Positions 12,978 through 24,045 of a DNA stretch of 64,000 nt are shown in pieces. Source of the DNA: Panorpa germanica (lineage: Eukaryota > Arthropoda > Insecta > Mecoptera > Panorpidae); contig OY783205.1 of the NCBI GenBank assembly GCA_963678705.1, positions 27,457,034 to 27,521,033 of the forward strand, in the 5' to 3' direction. How positions within the stretch are numbered: position 1 is the first letter of the stretch; each line of letters opens with the position of its first letter. The notes under the pieces were generated by a model. The model worked only from the letters and a program-made list of their open reading frames with translations. It did not search any database and had not been told where the DNA came from. The translations under genes and the position numbers were made by a program.

Positions 12978-14196
12978 TTAAATCATTTTGGTTTTTCGAT
13001 TTCAGAAAATCCAGTGATGAGTTATGAGGTGCACCGCAATGTTACTTTTTTTTGTGACGTCAGCGAAGATTCGCTGTCAATGCCTCATTTCTTGATATTC
13101 ATTTATGAAAATTTTACAAAGTATTCTTTAAATGTTATTTTATCATGTAGTAATTAAAGAAATAATTATATATTAACTGTGTCGTGAAAAAACATTATCG
13201 AAAATATGCTTATCTTAATCAATGTATAGCACAGTTATTATCTAGTTATTATCACAGTATTATCTCATTCGGAACACCCTGTATATAATTACCGCTGTAT
13301 ACAAAGATATGTGCTATTTAATTTGTTGTAATTACACTTTAGACATGAATTGCATGACATAATTTTAGAATATGTTAATCAATAATAAATGTATATATCT
13401 ATTAATCATATTACGCAATACGTCAAAATAAATATACCGTAAAAGAGATATTCATACCGGGAGATAAATAGCGAAACGAACGAGTGAAGGAGAAGACTTT
13501 CATAAACAAGAACCTAACACACTACTAATATCATCAATTTTATAAAGCCTGCTTGTCAAAGTTAAAAAAAAGTAATAATTTTGCTAACAACGTAAAATTT
13601 TCATGTTGTTCTCATCTTTAGAAATGCGTTATGACGTCAATCTACTATAATCTTTAATTTATATTTTTTTAGTCGCTTTGGTTATTCATGTTGTTTATAT
13701 TTGGATTTTGACATTTGACCTTTGCAATGCTTGTTTTTGGACGTCTTTTTTTATGTCTACTGTCTCTTTCTTGTGTAGCATTCATCTTTACAGCGTTACA
13801 GACAATAGACTGACTGTAAAATGCGTAGGAATTCGCGGCGCCGACAAATAATAAAAAAACATCGCATCTTTTATGGAACCAACGAATTAAATCAAAAACT
13901 TATACAAAATATCTAATTACTTAAATAAATTTCCCTTTAAACTATGACGTCTATACCAATGACGTCACAGTTCTAGAATTAGCTTCCAAAGCACTCCACT
14001 AGGGGGTAGTAATTTTCTCTTGAAAACAGGAAACGTGTTAAAAAGTTTTTATTTAGGAATAACAGGAAGTTAGTAGAGTAGTCAAAGCGCAAAGGTAAAG
14101 CGGAAGTACATGTATCGTACGTAGCATAGCATATTCAGTGCTTGTCGTCGCATGCAGGTGCTGCAAGTTAATTAACTAAATGACCGCCAGGGGAAT
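12978..14196. other. No gene seen
   Basis: AT-rich with scattered CRE-like TGACGTCA strings and no coding structure. Confidence 0.5.
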
Positions 14197-14388
14197 ATGG
14201 AATACATTTTGAACCCGGGAAAACTGGGAACACTTTACTGATATTACGGTATCGATCCTTGTGCAGTCGCTGCTGATGTAGAAGGAATACCTTGGGAAAA
14301 TGATTTAAAAAAAATTCTGGATGATTATGTTATAGATCCCAGTAAACAATTTGGTGAAGTTCGAGTCACTCGTACAATTCTATTCTAA
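14197..14388 (+). pseudogene. Unidentified coding-like relic with an in-frame TGA
   Basis: From ATG at 14197 the frame reads MEYILNPGKLGTLY, then TGA (14239-14241), then stays open for 48 more codons to TAA at 14386-14388. The downstream part is acidic and protein-like (IDPCAVAADVEGIPWENDLK, then DPSKQFGEVRVTRTILF) and its GC content exceeds the surroundings. A frameshifted alternative N-terminal reading (MTARGIWNTF) overlaps. No clean acceptor precedes it. It is most simply a processed or decayed gene fragment. A recoded (selenocysteine) ORF is possible but unsupported. I do not recognise the family. Confidence 0.35.
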
Positions 14389-15434
14389 CGCTTTACAAGT
14401 TCTCTACCTGTCACAGATTTTGTGTTAGTTGTTAGAATTTTTTCATAATAATATTCTTTCTTTTTCCAACATCAATTATTAAGTATTTCTGTTTCTTTCC
14501 CACATGGATATATTTTTGTTTAAGTTCACTTTCATCTCATTTATTCCAAAGTGAGAGAGAAACGAGATGCGGTTAGACAAGTCAAATATATTTTTCACCG
14601 TTACACTTGTATACTTGTAAAGTATTTCGTTCAGGACAGTATGCTTAAAGTATATGCTATCCTTTTTCAACAAATATTTCTTTAATGGTAATAGACAGAC
14701 GCTATCTCCCTCAATCCCCGAATATAATGTATATAAACGAAGATAGAATCTAGCGATGGTAAGACAGAGGTTTTAAACCAAACGCAGACCTGCCGATTGT
14801 GGATTTTTGAATCACCCAAATAATGTAAAAAACTAATATAACGAGTATTGTTGAAGATGAATAATATTCATTAAAAAAATCACGATCCGTACTAAAGATT
14901 ACATCTATTTATTTCTTCATTTAAATATTTATATTTTGCAGACTCTAAAAATATAAATATATAATTATAAATATTTATAAAAGTAGAGACGTAGTTTATG
15001 CATTGTTACACTGTAATCCTACTATACTATATACTATCGATTTTTTATATAACATGGTTATAAATCAAGGATATGTATTCATGCAATATGTAACATAGAT
15101 TTTCCAAATCCCGATGTGCAAATCTATACATCAGTTATTCATAAGGCACGAAGGCTGACTATATTCCATTTCATCTCTTTTCACAGAATCCGCCTAAGCC
15201 TTTGAGATAACAAGAACGGCTCAAGAGTGTCTGAGGTGGCCACTAGAGGCGCGCGCGAGGTCGTGAATATTTCACAAGAATAATAATTCTTATTCATATG
15301 TCAAACTTTGTTATTTTTTCACACGTTGGCAACTTTTGTTTTATAAATTAACAAGTATTGATAATTTGGTTTACAATGTAAATATTTTAATATTATACAC
15401 TTACGTAATAAGTAGAAAGGTAGTGAAGAAAAAT
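14389..15434. other. No gene seen
   Basis: AT-rich. A good plus-strand acceptor-like tract (CATCTCTTTTCACAG) at ~15188 is followed by only seven open codons. Confidence 0.45.
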
Positions 15435-15465
15435 GACTCACCTGAAAAAAATGAAAAAAATATTA
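15435..15465 (-). promoter_or_regulatory. Putative recursive splice site (ratchet point)
   Basis: On the minus strand a pyrimidine tract (TTCATTTTTTTCAG) is followed directly by a consensus donor, giving CAG|GTGAGTC with the junction between 15442 and 15441. A fused acceptor-donor of this form is the signature of recursive splicing in very long introns of insects and vertebrates. It would act in the same strand sense as the candidate exons at 7.7 and 61.4 kb. The sequence match is good; usage is unproven. Confidence 0.4.
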
Positions 15466-16021
15466 TTTATTTATTAAAAATACATAAAACAGAAAATATG
15501 ACATGGTAATGAAGATTTCTGTATTTTAATAGCACTATGTGGTGTATCCATAAAATGGTTTTTACGATCTCGGCTATGATGCCGCTATATCGATAATAAA
15601 ATAATATTTTTTCATATTATCAAAGGCATATGTCATAACTTGTATACTGCAGTATCTCTTAAATTAAATTCGCTAATTAACCAGTGTTGTTATTAATTAA
15701 AAAGGTCACAAATTCGCCGCATGTAATCTATATTTAAATATGCACATATAAAATGGGTTAATTATTGTTTATTAACATATTTATTAGCTGATGACAAAAT
15801 CATCTTAAATACAAAACGCAGGTCATTATAATAATAAATGAAAGTGTATTAGAGCGGCGAGATATTAATTAATTAAATGTTAATTATGAAGACGACCATT
15901 TGATAATAATTAACAGTAATATTAAGAACAAGTGTGGGATGGTTTGGCCTAATTCCTTTTGGTATTAATGATTGAACCTGTAGATCTAAAGGAGCGCCCC
16001 CACTGATTATATATCCTATAT

Positions 16022-16661
16022 AATGGGCTTGTGTCCTATGTCTTAATTTCTATAAAAGTGTACTATATATTGATAAAGTGGGTTACTAGAACCTCAAATG
16101 TCCAATTATTATTTATAATAACTCCTTATATGTTAAGAAATATTAACAATTAAAAAGTCATTTTGTCTCTTTAATTATTAAAGGGATTCAACGTTGTACA
16201 CATTCCAAATGCATATGACATCACAATCCTTGTGTAAGGTTACCAACCTTACAGATCATAAATCTCTGCTATATGTATTTATATATCAAAATATCAAATA
16301 TTATTTACAGATATTTCAAGGAACAATCAAATTTCAATATTATGTCTGCCTTAGCAGGGTTAAATAAAATAAAAACTTATTATTCTTTGATTTGACTTGA
16401 TTATTTGACTACCAACAGCTACAAAACATTACCACAGCACTGACCTACTCAACAAATAACTGACGTTAAAATGCATTTCTCGTCATACAAATATGGCCGA
16501 CCATTTCTAGCGCTAAAACTACAATTCAAACTTTTAATTGCTATATCTCCGTCAATATTTAGATATTTAATAAAATATACACGCCAATACACATTTATTA
16601 ACATCAATTTCGATCAACAATTGAAAGACCGACCACTAAAAACTGAGGACACAAGCCCATT
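16022..16661 (+). mobile_element. Repeat family A, copy 3 (reference copy)
   Basis: 640 bp with matching terminal inverted repeats, AATGGGCTTGTGTCCT on the left and GAGGACACAAGCCCATT on the right. The interior is AT-rich and lacks a transposase; the ORF starting at 16471 is an accidental reading of the repeat. Flanking bases do not show an obvious direct duplication. Non-autonomous DNA transposon of undetermined superfamily. Confidence 0.9.
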
Positions 16662-16782
16662 GTTGTATATATGGTCGTTGAATTTTACAGTAGACAGAGT
16701 GAAGTGTGCGACAAATTATTGCTAGTTATCTGTGGCTTGTGCTAAAAGGGCTAATGTCATTTTTTTCTTTTCTTTATTTTAG

Positions 16783-16881
16783 ATAAGATTCTTGCAAACT
16801 GTCATCTCAGTCCCAAATTTGGATTTCGATATTGACTCTTTTAGCACCAAGCCTCATCTGAAGTTTTACGCTCGACTGTAA
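16783..16881 (+). CDS. Candidate terminal exon of an unidentified plus-strand gene
   Basis: A strong acceptor (TTTTCTTTATTTTAG) opens a phase-0 frame of 32 codons ending in TAA at 16879. It reads IRFLQTVISVPNLDFDIDSF and ends HLKFYARL. The other two frames stop early. It lies 120 bp downstream of a family A element. No upstream exon was identified, so this could be a chance ORF behind a T-rich tract. Confidence 0.22.
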   Translation: MRFLQTVISVPNLDFDIDSFSTKPHLKFYARL

Positions 16882-17105
16882 AGTTTATTGTTAAAAAGCC
16901 CATCGTCTTACACATTATGAATATATCATAACACAAGTGAATTATTGTTTAGGTATAAGAAATATTTTAGATTAATATTTATTTTTAGGTTATATTTTAA
17001 AACATTGATGATAAAATATATATAAACAAATGACGAATTAGTTATTTTATGCAAACGTGATTAATCAACTATTTGTTATAGTTGTAGAATGAAATGTAAA
17101 TAGAA

Positions 17106-17422
17106 CTTAAGGTGACACTATACTTGGTCATTTTTGATTCGCGAAATATAGATGGCGATTCTATACAGCAGGTTAAATATTTTTAGTTTTTTTATGTTTA
17201 AATCGTTTTATGTAAGTAACTATAAACGCGAATCAAAATCTAAAGCTGTAATTAGTTAGATGAATAACGTCTCTACATTTTAAGCTTTCTTCCACTGATT
17301 TTTAATGAGTTGGAACCGCAAAAATAAGTTTTGAAAATGAATATTGTTATATTTTCTAGTTAAATTCCAATTTTTATATGACTGGTAACATTTCTAAGGG
17401 TTTGTCATAAATTTTATAACCG
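17106..17422 (+). repeat. Repeat family B, copy 3 (truncated)
   Basis: Starts CTTAAGGTGACACTATAC and follows copy 1 to TTTATAACC, but lacks the second arm of the terminal hairpin and a short interior segment. Same orientation as copy 1. Confidence 0.8.
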
Positions 17423-17881
17423 TTTATATAGACGTTAATAATAAAATCGACTTTAGCTATAAATCTTTTGAAAAGTTTTGAATCATTTTGTAACACGGCA
17501 CCGTTTTTAAGATACTGTGCGATCATCCTAAGTGAAAGTAACTTTTTTCTGTGTTCCTAAACGCGTATTAGAAGTTCTAACACGTGGACTCAGCGGTCTT
17601 AGTAGACTCTTGAGTATTGTCCACCACACCCACTTTGGACAGATACCGGTTAGATTACTCAGCGTTCCTGAAGAACATTTTTGTTTGAATTGGTAATGAC
17701 ATCATGTTGATTATGAGCCTTACAAAAAAGAAAGAATCAAGAATAAAAAATAAAACTTAAACGTTAAAAGTAAAAAACGTTCAAAATACAGTTAGAGGTC
17801 AAACATCATCGTTGCAGGCCTTATGAACATGGTATCATGTTATTTTAAAGGTTATAGGTCATTATATTCGAAATTATTCAA

Positions 17882-18098
17882 TATAGTTGAAATTACGAGA
17901 GTTCGACTGCGACTCATACTTAAAACAAGTTGTTGGGTATAAACAGTCGATATAACTAAAAAGCACTGACTCACTTATTTTTCTATAACGTATATAGAAA
18001 CGAACGAGGTAAAATTCATTATCGTATTATAGATTTATACCGCTCTTATAATCTCTTTCAAGTATAAGTCGCCTCCGAACTCTCGTGATTTGGACTAT
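17882..18098 (+). mobile_element. MITE family C, copy 2
   Basis: 217 bp. The left end AGTTGAAATTACGAGAGTT and the right end CTCTCGTGATTTGGACTAT form long TIRs that include the ACTCATACTTAAAA / TTCAAGTATAAGT arms. It is the longer form, of which the 2.3-kb copy is a deleted derivative. Confidence 0.85.
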
Positions 18099-18731
18099 GC
18101 GATTTTATCTGCATACAGAATAATAAAAAATAAATATCTCAAGATGCTAATCGAACTGCTCTTTTTTTTTAAAATGTAAAACCTAAAAACCGAAAAGAAA
18201 ACTGGATGGAAACGAACATGCCTTTCGCTAACTTCCCCAGTAAACATTTTGGAGTCTCTTCGTCATTTTTGTCATGAAAGAGTTTATTTACAGTTCAGTT
18301 TCTCACAGTCGTTCATATGAAATGTCTATTCTATCAGCTACAAATAGCGAAACCATTCCACCTGTCGGAATACAAATAAAGATAAAGTTGATGCGAATTA
18401 TAATTGAAGTGCAATAGTGATAGAAACGTCACAAAAAGGAATACTTCACCAAATTGTTCACTACTATTTGGGGGTAAAGTGACATCTAGAATGGGTTCAT
18501 GGTAAAAGCTACAGAAGACCACATGGGGAGAAAAGTTCTAAAAAGTCTAAAATGGAGCTTTGATTTAGGACGACCCCAAATTCTATACAAAAGTACACTT
18601 TAAAACCGCAATTCGGACAAAACAGAGAACTGCTGGAAGCTTAGAAACGTGTAACTTTGCTGAAGTTCGAACCAAAATTGAAGTTGTAAAAATGAAGATT
18701 CAAATTATGTAATAAAAAGTATAGAACGCTG

Positions 18732-18745
18732 GTAACCATGGTAAC
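18732..18745. promoter_or_regulatory. RFX X-box-like motif 1
   Basis: GTAACCATGGTAAC fits the RFX-family X-box (RYYNYYATRRNRAC) at every position. The same 17-mer CTGGTAACCATGGTAAC recurs at 58.4 kb in otherwise unrelated DNA. RFX factors control ciliary genes in animals. No recognised ciliary gene follows here, so function is open. Confidence 0.35.
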
Positions 18746-18777
18746 TACTGTGACTATTTTCATACAAAACGTAACAT

Positions 18778-18923
18778 TTATTTATCGATTGTCTCCAATT
18801 CTTCTGGATCGCCCACTGGTAAGAGAATCCCCCATAAATAATCATGTGTCCTGGATCCCATTGTCTGGAATCGGTCTGGTGGTCCCCAGTCTACAACCAT
18901 GGTAATACCACCATGATACGACA
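18778..18923 (-). CDS. Candidate terminal exon of an unidentified minus-strand gene
   Basis: A GC-rich island is open on the minus strand for 47 codons to TAA (18778-18780) from an acceptor CACTTACTTGCAG|TG (phase: two bases complete a codon). It reads YHGGITMVVDWGPPDRFQTM and later LWGILLPVGDPEELETIDK, a composition typical of folded protein. The frame is also open for about 16 codons upstream of the acceptor, so it could equally be a relic of an intronless gene. I do not recognise it. Confidence 0.3.
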
Positions 18924-19402
18924 CTGCAAGTAAGTGCATCTGGTGCCATGGTAATGGACTGCATAGACAACCAATTTATTAGACTTTATATAGTGAAAAT
19001 ATTTGCGAGACTCTAAACTTACATGCATTGTAAATAACAGAATGTCGGAAGAAGATAAACGTATTTATACACGTAGGAGTATACGATAATATAGATTTTC
19101 CTCATGTTTGAACAACATACCATTCAAAAATGTATACCTGTGTTTAAAATTGTTATTTTTATACAGCGATATATTTTTGATGTATTTATTAGTGTCTATG
19201 TATTCGCAAAATATCTGATTAAGTAATGCCAGTGCATGTAAGAAGGAGGTGTATAACACATTGACAGTAGTTACTTAGATGTATTACAAATGATAAACCA
19301 AACAAGCAAGCTCAGAGATGCACAAAGTATTAGGTTTTAATTTATCAAAGAAAAAGGATAAATAAGAACAATTTCTGTAACAGAGATTTCTACTTCATTA
19401 GT

Positions 19403-19641
19403 TGACAAGTTTCTGCAGGTAACGCTGTCGAGTTTTTCTTTTTTATTATTGATTTTTCAATTTTTTACATTTTTTCACTTAAAAGTCAAAATACTGATTT
19501 TTGATAAAAAAAATTTAGAAACTTTGTTAATTTAAAATACGTTAAAATAAAAAAATAGACAGCGTTACCTCGGCATTTATGTAAAGAAAGAGTGTGCAAA
19601 ATTTCAAAAGAATCGGTCTAGTAGATTTTGAGGTAGAGAGG
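19403..19641 (-). repeat. Repeat family E, copy 2 (inverted)
   Basis: Reverse-oriented match to 12735-12977. It runs from TGACAAGTTTCTGCAGGTAA through the AT-rich core to AGACAGCGTTACCTCGGC and GAATCGGTCTAGTAGATTTT. Confidence 0.8.
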
Positions 19642-19919
19642 GCACCGACTCTGAAAAGGCTTTGTGTGAGAAACCGCGTTTAAAAGTTTTAAAGTAATAT
19701 GAAATCAGACCAGAGAGGTGAAGATTTAAAACTCTATATCTCCGACAGTTTTACTCCAATCGATTTCAAATTTTTACACAATAAACTTCATATGTTGTAC
19801 AATAATATAAATAAATAAGAAAAAAATGGAAAAAAAAAGTTGAAACCTTAACCCAATTTTGTCAATTTTATACTTATAGTACTCAAAGTTACAGACTACT
19901 GTAATTTTGCTGTATCTAG

Positions 19920-20199
19920 ACCAACCTGTACCGAACTTTGTCCACCTTTTGCTACCGTATGTACAGGCACTAGGTACCTAGTCAAGTTACCATCGTCTGG
20001 AGCTGGTGACTGGATTCGCTGTACACTCTACGGTGATGGTACAATGGGTAAGATTAATGTGTCACTGCCACGCGATCACCTGTTCTGCAACATCCAACAT
20101 CCTGACCACAAAGTCAGGTACGCGAAAACCAGTAACAAACAGGTAAAAGTTGGTGACGAGCAAAACGAAGACTGTCCAACAATGATGAAGAGCTATTGA
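19920..20199 (+). CDS. Candidate cysteine-rich terminal exon, unidentified
   Basis: A near-50% GC block is open on the plus strand for 92 codons, ending TGA at 20197-20199. It follows a plausible acceptor (AATTTTGCTGTATCTAG|A). It reads PTCTELCPPFATVCTG, DWIRCTLYGDGTMGKINV and RDHLFCNIQHPDHKVRYAKT, with seven cysteines. That suggests an extracellular domain and a non-random composition. An AATAAA lies at ~20630. No upstream exon was found and no family recognised; it could be a captured or decayed gene fragment. Confidence 0.35.
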
Positions 20200-20858
20200 T
20201 GCATAATAATAGCTATTGTTGATGATTACTGATTATAATGATGATTTTAGTTAAGTGGATAATGAAAATAACCTTTGGATTATTATGTCAATGACATAAT
20301 CAGCGGTAATAACAATTATTATAACAAAAGATGTAATTGTTTTAAGAACAAAAATGATGTTCTTCACTTTTGTGGTTTTAAAATGATAACTAATTTAATT
20401 TCCAGTACTGGTCGCTCATTCCTAATACAACACTGTCAAACACTTGTTTTCACTACGCAAGTATTTATCAACAGTGTAATAATTATATAATATTTATGAT
20501 TCATTTAAATTTTGAGATACAATCTACAAACCAACACCAAACAAGCGATGTTTTGTCTACGCGCTTTGTGCGAACATTACTCAGCAAGAACGCTATTTTA
20601 AATACAATTATTATGTACATATAAATAGAATAATAAATCTAATTATTTATTACATTATATCAACATTCCAATCAATTTACCTATTCCATTTATTTATTAG
20701 TGATAGCAGCGTGACGTCACTGAATTTATAATGAGGACAGAGGAACGAGAATGTAGAATATTCTATAAATAAAACTATCATCAAGGATTCTACACTGAAG
20801 TGTCATTCTCAGCTATTGTTTTAGTTGTGATTTTATTTTTTAGCAATATACCACAACA
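20200..20858. other. No further gene seen
   Basis: AT-rich; would be the 3' UTR and downstream flank if the preceding ORF is a real exon. Confidence 0.4.
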
Positions 20859-21477
20859 AATGGGCTTATGTCCTATGTCTTAATTTCTATAAAACTGTAC
20901 TATATATTGATAAAGTTGGTTACTAGAATCTCAAATGTCCAATTATTTTTTAATAACTCCTTATATTTCAGGAGATATTAACAATTAAAAAAGTCATTTT
21001 GTGTCTTTAATTATTAAAGAAATTCAACGTTGTACACATTCCAAATGCATGTGACATCACAACCTTACAGATCATAAATCTTTGCTATATGTATTTATAT
21101 ATCAAAATATCAAATATTATTTACAGATATTTCAAGGAACAATAAAATTCCAATATTATGTCTGCCGTAACAGGGTTAAATAAAATAAAAACTTATTATT
21201 CTTTGACTTGACTTGATTATTTCGACTACCAACAGCTACAAAACATTACCACAGCACTGACCTACTCAACAAATAACTGACGTTAAAATGCATTTCACGT
21301 CATACAAATATGGCCGACCATTCCTAGCGCTAAAACTACAATTCAAATTTTTAATTGCTATATCTTTGTCAACATTTAGATATTTAATAAAATAGACACG
21401 CCAATACACATTTATTAACATCAATTTCAATCAACAATTGAAAAATCGACCACAAAAAAAAAGGACACATGCCCATT
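20859..21477 (+). mobile_element. Repeat family A, copy 4
   Basis: 619 bp with slightly degraded TIRs (AATGGGCTTATGTCC and AAGGACACATGCCCATT). Same orientation as the 16-kb copy and non-coding. Confidence 0.88.
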
Positions 21478-22490
21478 GTTAGTACCATGGTTTGAAACCA
21501 AGCTGTTTTAAGACCACCAACATAAATATACCGTGGGGAACCCAGTAAAAAGACCAATACGGTTTCTTGACATGTTAGAATCAAGTTATAAGATTGGATG
21601 CGAAATCATTCCCTGGATATGTTTTAGTTTTAGAGGTATGCATACTCCATACTTTTAGACAGATTTCGACAAGACAGTGGTAATAATATAATAAAGACGC
21701 ATGCGTACTAAGTACCTTTAAAGTAACCATAAAAGCATTGGTTAGTAGCATTAAAACAATGAGTTGCAATGGCCATATATTCTAAGATTTGTCGAAAATA
21801 TTTGATGTATGGTATTGTGTCAACCGGATTGTTTTGTTTTAGCAATTGTTACCTAATCAAAACTGGATCTGTTGTTATAGATTCGAGATCAAACAGACCG
21901 CGAGTCTAGTCCACAGCCCCCGCACTATGTGAGAACAATTTACAACTCTCCAAACGATATGTTGTACAGTTTTCTGAAACACTACCGTGCGATAATAAAG
22001 TGGGTAGAGTTTTATTGAGGTGTGGGCCGTGAGAACTGCCATAACGATTAAATTATACTTTGTTTACATAATAAATAATATTATGCATGTTAAATGTCTA
22101 TCTAATTAGCAATTAGACTTTAAAACATAAGTACAAGGTTTAATTGAACAAATTAAATTCTTTTAATAACGATAATTCTCCTCTAGTTAGGAAATTATTT
22201 AAAAAATTCACGTTATTGACTCTTGAACTATTTTATATGTATATAATCATTTTATAAAGTATGAGGCAATTTGCGGTACTTGCAACTCACGTTTTTAATC
22301 AATCGATTAAAATTAAATCGAAGGTTAAAGTTCATTCGAGTTCTTTAAAAAGAAAAATATGATTTTTATACCAAATCAGAAGCATCTTAAATGGTAAAGA
22401 ATTGTGTAATTTGACACCAATTAAAAAAAATTAAATTATTAAATCCAAAAATATTTTAAAGTGTTTGCATTTTTTATCCAGAAGATTTAT
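21478..22490. other. No gene seen
   Basis: AT-rich, with short ORFs on the minus strand that show no protein-like composition beyond chance. Confidence 0.45.
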
Positions 22491-22570
22491 CAGTGGTAGA
22501 ACTATATTTACGTTCGCTAATCCAGCACGGTCGTAATCCCGAACGTGCCGGATTAAAGAGAGATTACTGT
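22491..22570. mobile_element. Short palindromic pogo/Tigger-like MITE remnant
   Basis: About 80 bp built as an imperfect palindrome around CTAATCCAGCACGG ... CGTGCCGGATTA. The ends read CAGTGGTAGAACTAT and, reversed, CAGTAATCTCTC. The CAGT-start and the NATCCGGCAC core resemble pogo/Tigger termini. Assignment is by appearance only. Confidence 0.35.
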
Positions 22571-23709
22571 GTACAGGGTCGCGTGACCTCAAAACCACCC
22601 CTATATTATTTATTGCGATTTTATTGTTCTCGCATCAAATGAACGATAAATCATATAATTTGTAAGAGCCATATTGTGGTAACGCACTGTTAAGACATTT
22701 TACAAGTTTAACAAAAACGAAAACGTTAAAATTATTGAGCTGGTTTCTTGCGCAAGAACGGGTGTTTTTGACCCGGGCCAGAATGGTCATTATTCACTGA
22801 CCTGAGATGTATGACGATTCGTGGAAGCCATGGAGAGGTACTGGAGTGGATTTTCTCGGGAAGATATAAAACAGGACCGAACTTGATAAACAATATTGAA
22901 AATAATTCATCATAACTTACTGATACATACATATTTTTTTATTTAAACAAGCAGAACCTTCAAAATTCATGAAAAACAACGATTTTTAAATTTTTTTAAA
23001 CGACAGCTATTACAATAAATTTTTCCCAATGAACCTAGTACCTTGATTTATCTGGTATTCTTTAAGAATTAGCATAGATAATAATGTATTTTAAATAAAG
23101 TACCCTATAATGGCCCATTAAATCAAGAAAGTCAATTTTATCGCACCCTGTTTGAGACGACCCTGTTCCCTGATTCGAACGGCTGGAATGGAACGGATTT
23201 TAGAGATACAGTGAACAACGGGGTTTAATTATGTTTATGGAGGAGGGGTAGGAAGGGTAAAGACAACATTCCACCACGTATATACATTATATGTTAAGAC
23301 AGAGCTTGGTAATCTTTTAAGAAATTTCACATTTATTACAAAAGCAAATAACATACGAATATTATACAAACTCTACGCTCACAAAACCTGTAAAATATTA
23401 TTTTATGGTTTATTCGTATTGTTGCAAATCAAAGGTTGCTAAACTCTGGATTAGATTGAACATGAAAGAAGAATACCTAAGAGAAGCAACAAAGCGTAAC
23501 ATTGTAAAACGAAAAAAAAATATTAAAGAAACGTTTAAAAATAAAAAATATTACAAAATTTACAAATATTTAGCACTAAGCTATTATCGATGGAAGAGTT
23601 ACAAGAAAACCCGCAAAATACCAACATATTTTTCGCTGAAATTAAATTATGGGGTATACCACAAAAACCTGAACGTATATTACGAAGAAATGCATGTACT
23701 CGTAGTATA
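22571..23709. other. No gene supported
   Basis: It contains two mildly GC-richer patches, 22740-22880 and 23140-23270. They have open frames of 40-66 codons on one or both strands but no convincing splice or start context. Confidence 0.4.
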
Positions 23710-24045
23710 AGGCCGTCCGCACATGGGTCGAACCGAATGAGTACGCAACTGTGTTCTTAGTGAGAAAACACACACGGCATGAACGAAACTAAACTGATTT
23801 CAAATTGGTTTTGAGCACGTTTTGAGCGACTATGTTTCTTTGTCGCAGGGCAATTACGTTTAAAAGATGTGCACAAATACTATTTAAAAGTATTTAAATA
23901 CATACATACATACAAATACTTCATAATACGACACAATAAAATCCCCTATTATGCTATTGTTAAAAATTCTATAAAGTCACGAAAAACGGCGTTTCAATTG
24001 GAAACTTTGAGTTTGCAATCAGTCGACCCGTGTGCAGACGGCCTA
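23710..24045 (+). mobile_element. MITE family F, copy 1
   Basis: About 335 bp with terminal inverted repeats AGGCCGTCCGCACATGGGTCGA on the left and TCGACCCGTGTGCAGACGGCCT on the right. It has an internal TACA tandem run and the ATCCCCTATTATGCTATTGT landmark shared with 60.1 kb. ORFs inside are accidental. Confidence 0.82.

Noticed and set aside
15189-15212. Strong plus-strand acceptor with branch-point-like CTGAC at 15.19 kb
   Set aside because: Only seven open codons follow and no partner exon was found.
16471-16725. 84-codon ORF
   Set aside because: Lies in and runs out of the family A repeat; the equivalent frame is broken in other copies.
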